This document shows positions 29,902-32,114 of a stretch of DNA of 32,114 nucleotides, piece by piece. The position numbers and the translations under genes were made by a program. How positions within the stretch are numbered: position 1 is the first letter of the stretch; the number at the start of each line of letters is the position of its first letter. Under the pieces are notes generated by a model. That model was not told the origin of the DNA and made no database searches. It saw only the letters and a list, made by a program, of their open reading frames with translations. The DNA is from CAIMUM01 sp034429715 (GTDB taxonomy: Bacteria; Chloroflexota; Dehalococcoidia; GIF9; UBA5629): assembly GCA_034429715.1 (NCBI GenBank), contig DAOUFR010000033.1, forward strand, positions 1 to 32,114, read 5' to 3'.

Positions 29902-31245
29902 TTATTTATATATGCTGAATGCCTTCTCAAAAGCCTGCCGGCTTTTCTGTATGTCCTTCTCGGTCATAACACCCGACATGTAAACATGGCCGGGCAACAC
30001 CACCAGGCCCGGATCGCCCAGCAGCAGCGCCAGCCTGATCATCAGGTCGAACTCGTAGACCTCCAGCACCTGGCTCATATCGAATTTTCCGTTAAGGCCG
30101 AAGTGCACGATACTGTAGATGGCATGGGCCGAGACGTCCATCTTGAGGGCGGATGTTACCTCATTGATAACTCTGACCAGGTCGGCAGCTCGATCGATGG
30201 AGTTCTGTATGTAATCGCCTTTTTCGAGCTCCTCGATGAAGGCGATGCCGGCCGCCATGGCCAGCGGGTGGGCGCAGAATGAGCCCATGGGGAAGAGCGG
30301 CCCGAAATGATCGGCCCTGGGGTCCAGAGCGCCGACCACCGACATCACGTCCTCGCGCCCGCCTACCGCGCCGATGGGTATGCCGCCGCCCACAGGTTTG
30401 CCCAGGCAGGTCAGGTCGGGCGTTATGCCCAGCAGCTGCTGGACGCCGCCGATGGCCACTCTGAATCCTGTGGCAACCTCGTCGAAGGCCAGCAATACGT
30501 TGTATTTAGTGGTGAGCTCGCGAAGATGCTTCTGGAAGCCCTCATTGAGCGGCGTGCCACCGGATGAAGCGCCCAGAGGCTCCAGCACCACGGCCGCCAC
30601 CTGGTCTTTGTTATCTTGAAGAGCTTTCTCCACGATCCCTATATCGTTGGGCGGCAGGTTGATCAGATTGTCCCAGTGGTTGTTGGGTATGCCCAGTGTA
30701 AAGAGAGTGCCGGAGCCGGCCGCCAGCGCGTCGTAGGAAAGGACGCCGTTCCAGCCGTGATGGTGTCCGGCGAATTTGATGATTTTGGTTTTTCCCGTGA
30801 AGGCCCTCGCGATCTGGCAGACCAGCTCGGTGGCCTCGTTGCCGGAGTTGACTATTTTTATCTTCTTGATGGAGGGATAATGCTGCATGACCTTCTGCGC
30901 CCACCTGGTGGCAAGCTCCTCGCACATCTCAAGGTGGAAACCGTATTTATCCAGTGCTTTGTCGATGGCCTTGCGTATAGCCGGCGCCTTATGCCCTATA
31001 TAGGAGATGCCCTGGTCGATGAACATGTCGATATACTCGTTGCCGTCCACATCGTAAAGCCGCGAACCTTTGGCGTTGTCGATAAAAAGAGGATAGGGCC
31101 TGTGCCAGATCATGTATGCGGGTGCGCCCATGGGGACTATGTATTTGCGGGATTCTTCGATGAGTTTCTTGGATTTAGGTGTCTTCTTCTCGTAGGCTGC
31201 TATGACTTCTTTGTATTTCTCGTCGCTCAGTTTTGGTATGCTCAT
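29902..31245 (-). CDS. Class III (GSA-like) PLP aminotransferase
   Basis: 447 residues from the ATG at 31245, with GGGGGTG just upstream; earlier in-frame starts lack a ribosome site and overlap the promoter. It is a relative of HemL: RLYDVDGNEYIDMFID, VNSGNEATELVCQIARAF, KFAGHHHGWNG, VVLEPLGA, LLAFDEVATGFRVAIGG, CLGKPVGGGIPIGAVGG with the PLP lysine. It lacks the HemL N-terminus and sits beside an amino acid permease and BKACE instead of haem genes, so it is most likely an omega- or beta-amino acid transaminase or an aminomutase. If it acts on a beta-amino acid, the product would be the beta-keto acid BKACE needs. This coupling is inference. Confidence 0.88.
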   Translation of the reverse strand: MSIPKLSDEKYKEVIAAYEKKTPKSKKLIEESRKYIVPMGAPAYMIWHRPYPLFIDNAKGSRLYDVDGNEYIDMFIDQGISYIGHKAPAIRKAIDKALDKYGFHLEMCEELATRWAQKVMQHYPSIKKIKIVNSGNEATELVCQIARAFTGKTKIIKFAGHHHGWNGVLSYDALAAGSGTLFTLGIPNNHWDNLINLPPNDIGIVEKALQDNKDQVAAVVLEPLGASSGGTPLNEGFQKHLRELTTKYNVLLAFDEVATGFRVAIGGVQQLLGITPDLTCLGKPVGGGIPIGAVGGREDVMSVVGALDPRADHFGPLFPMGSFCAHPLAMAAGIAFIEELEKGDYIQNSIDRAADLVRVINEVTSALKMDVSAHAIYSIVHFGLNGKFDMSQVLEVYEFDLMIRLALLLGDPGLVVLPGHVYMSGVMTEKDIQKSRQAFEKAFSIYK

Positions 31246-31300
31246 TTTCACCCCCCATTGCCCGCCCGGCCAGGTGGCCTTACAGGCGGCGGACGCCGTA

Positions 31301-31329
31301 ATTTTAAACCACCGTGTTACAAAAAACAA
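31301..31329 (-). promoter_or_regulatory. Promoter of the aminotransferase gene
   Basis: On the minus strand TTGTTT (31324-31329) is followed after 17 bases by TAAAAT (31301-31306). A 7-base inverted repeat, ACAAAAA at 31319-31325 with TTTTTGT at 31332-31338, overlaps the -35. Confidence 0.45.
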
Positions 31330-31371
31330 CATTTTTGTATAAATTGTTTAACCGCAGCTACGACATCCGTA

Positions 31372-31400
31372 TTGTACTGCACCTTCTGCTGCGTTATACT
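31372..31400 (+). promoter_or_regulatory. Candidate larB promoter
   Basis: TTGTAC (31372-31377) and TATACT (31395-31400) with a 17-base spacer, 28 bases before the larB ATG. The -35 is poor, the -10 good. Confidence 0.4.
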
Positions 31401-31428
31401 TACCATAACGCGAAGCACGGGCAGGCAG

Positions 31429-32114
31429 ATGAAAAAGGGCGATCATAAAAAGATTAAATCCGGCGCGCAGAAGTTCAGTCAACGCTGGCTGACGGATCTG
31501 CTCAAAAAGGTCAGGTCGGGCGAACTGTCGCTGCAGGACGCAGTCACGCAGTTGAGCGTCCTGCCTTACGAGGACATGGTGCATGCCAAGCTTGACCACC
31601 ACCGCAGCCTGCGCACGGGCTTTCCCGAGGTTGTCTTCGGGCCGGGCAAGACCAGGGAACAACTGGTCAGTATTGCAAATAGTCTGGCGGCGCATTCCGG
31701 CCGGGTGTTGATTACACGCGTCGACGCCGATGGCTTCAGGGCTATTAAAAAGAAACTGCCGGACGCCGTATATAATACAGACGCCCGCGCCGTCATCATA
31801 GACCGCACGGTGAAAAAGACGGGCAAACCGGGCATAACGATTGTAACGGGAGGCACGGCGGATATACCCGTGGCCGAGGAGGCCGCCGTGACAGCCGAGA
31901 TGATGGGCAATAAGGTGGAGCGAATCTTCGATGTAGGCGTGGCCGGCATCCACCGTCTTTTCGATCACCTGGAGCAGGTCAGGAGCGCCAGGGTAATCAT
32001 CGCCGTGGCCGGAATGGACGGCGTGCTACCCGCGGTACTGGGCGGGCTGGTGACCTGCCCTGTCATAGCGGTACCCACCAGCGTCGGATATGGCGCCAGC
32101 TTCAAGGGCATTGC
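31429..32114 (+). CDS. larB: LarB, pyridinium-3,5-biscarboxylic acid mononucleotide synthase (3' partial)
   Basis: The frame opens at ATG 31429 and stays open for 228 codons to the window edge. The product begins MKKGDHKK, then matches LarB: GELSLQDAVTQLSVLPYEDMVHAKLDHHRSLRTGFPEVVFGPGK (about residues 31-74), and from about residue 130 a PurE-like domain (IVTGGTADIPVAEEAAVTAEMMG, RIFDVGVAGIHRL, IIAVAGMDGVLPAVLGGL, IAVPTSVGYGA). LarB carboxylates and hydrolyses nicotinic acid adenine dinucleotide in the first step toward the nickel-pincer cofactor of lactate racemase and other LarA homologues. LarC, LarE or LarA partners would be expected beyond the edge. A weak GGCAGG lies upstream. It is divergent from the aminotransferase. 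Confidence 0.9.
   Translation, partial: MKKGDHKKIKSGAQKFSQRWLTDLLKKVRSGELSLQDAVTQLSVLPYEDMVHAKLDHHRSLRTGFPEVVFGPGKTREQLVSIANSLAAHSGRVLITRVDADGFRAIKKKLPDAVYNTDARAVIIDRTVKKTGKPGITIVTGGTADIPVAEEAAVTAEMMGNKVERIFDVGVAGIHRLFDHLEQVRSARVIIAVAGMDGVLPAVLGGLVTCPVIAVPTSVGYGASFKGI

Overview
The window reads as a bacterial chromosome segment from an anaerobe with tightly packed genes, probably Chloroflexota (Dehalococcoidia or Anaerolineae type). That placement is an inference from protein style, the siroheme-route haem genes and the lack of any oxygen-dependent haem enzyme; no rRNA or other marker here settles it. I see no tRNA, rRNA, CRISPR array, insertion sequence or phage gene. Starts are mixed: many ATG with strong AGGAGG sites, several GTG or TTG, and two genes that seem to need CTG or ATT.

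Left part (1-9.5 kb): the 3' part of a surface protein with about 100-residue fibronectin-like repeats and a C-terminal membrane anchor; a RidA protein behind a PadR regulator whose promoter carries a perfect 24-bp palindrome; a small basic protein with a clear terminator; class II fructose bisphosphatase (glpX); two small unknown proteins, one of 59 residues; a lipoprotein-type acetolactate decarboxylase; an RNase (Sa/barnase type) followed immediately by its barstar-like inhibitor; a SpoU RNA methyltransferase coupled to a DedA membrane protein; and a membrane protein made largely of twenty tandem Gly-x-x-x units.

Middle (9.6-14.3 kb): 6-phosphofructokinase, a PAS-GGDEF diguanylate cyclase, a DEAD-box helicase, and a TetR regulator divergent from a second RidA protein.

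Haem operon (24.9 down to 14.3 kb, minus strand): ten genes with overlaps or gaps of 21 nt or less, namely a MerR-like regulator, ahbC, ahbD, fused ahbA-ahbB, sirC-like precorrin-2 dehydrogenase, hemA, hemC, fused cobA-hemD, hemB and hemL. Together they take glutamyl-tRNA to uroporphyrinogen III, through precorrin-2 and siroheme, and on to haem b by the alternative haem (Ahb) route. Only a dedicated sirohydrochlorin ferrochelatase is not visible. A perfect 12-bp inverted repeat overlaps the likely promoter.

Right part (31.2 down to 25.0 kb, minus strand): a catabolic-looking cluster of a class III aminotransferase, an APC permease, a ketopantoate-reductase-like dehydrogenase, a BKACE (beta-keto acid cleavage) enzyme and an MFS transporter. 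I infer uptake of an amino acid, conversion to a beta-keto acid, and cleavage with acetyl-CoA. At the right edge larB, a nickel-pincer cofactor gene, starts on the plus strand and runs off the window.
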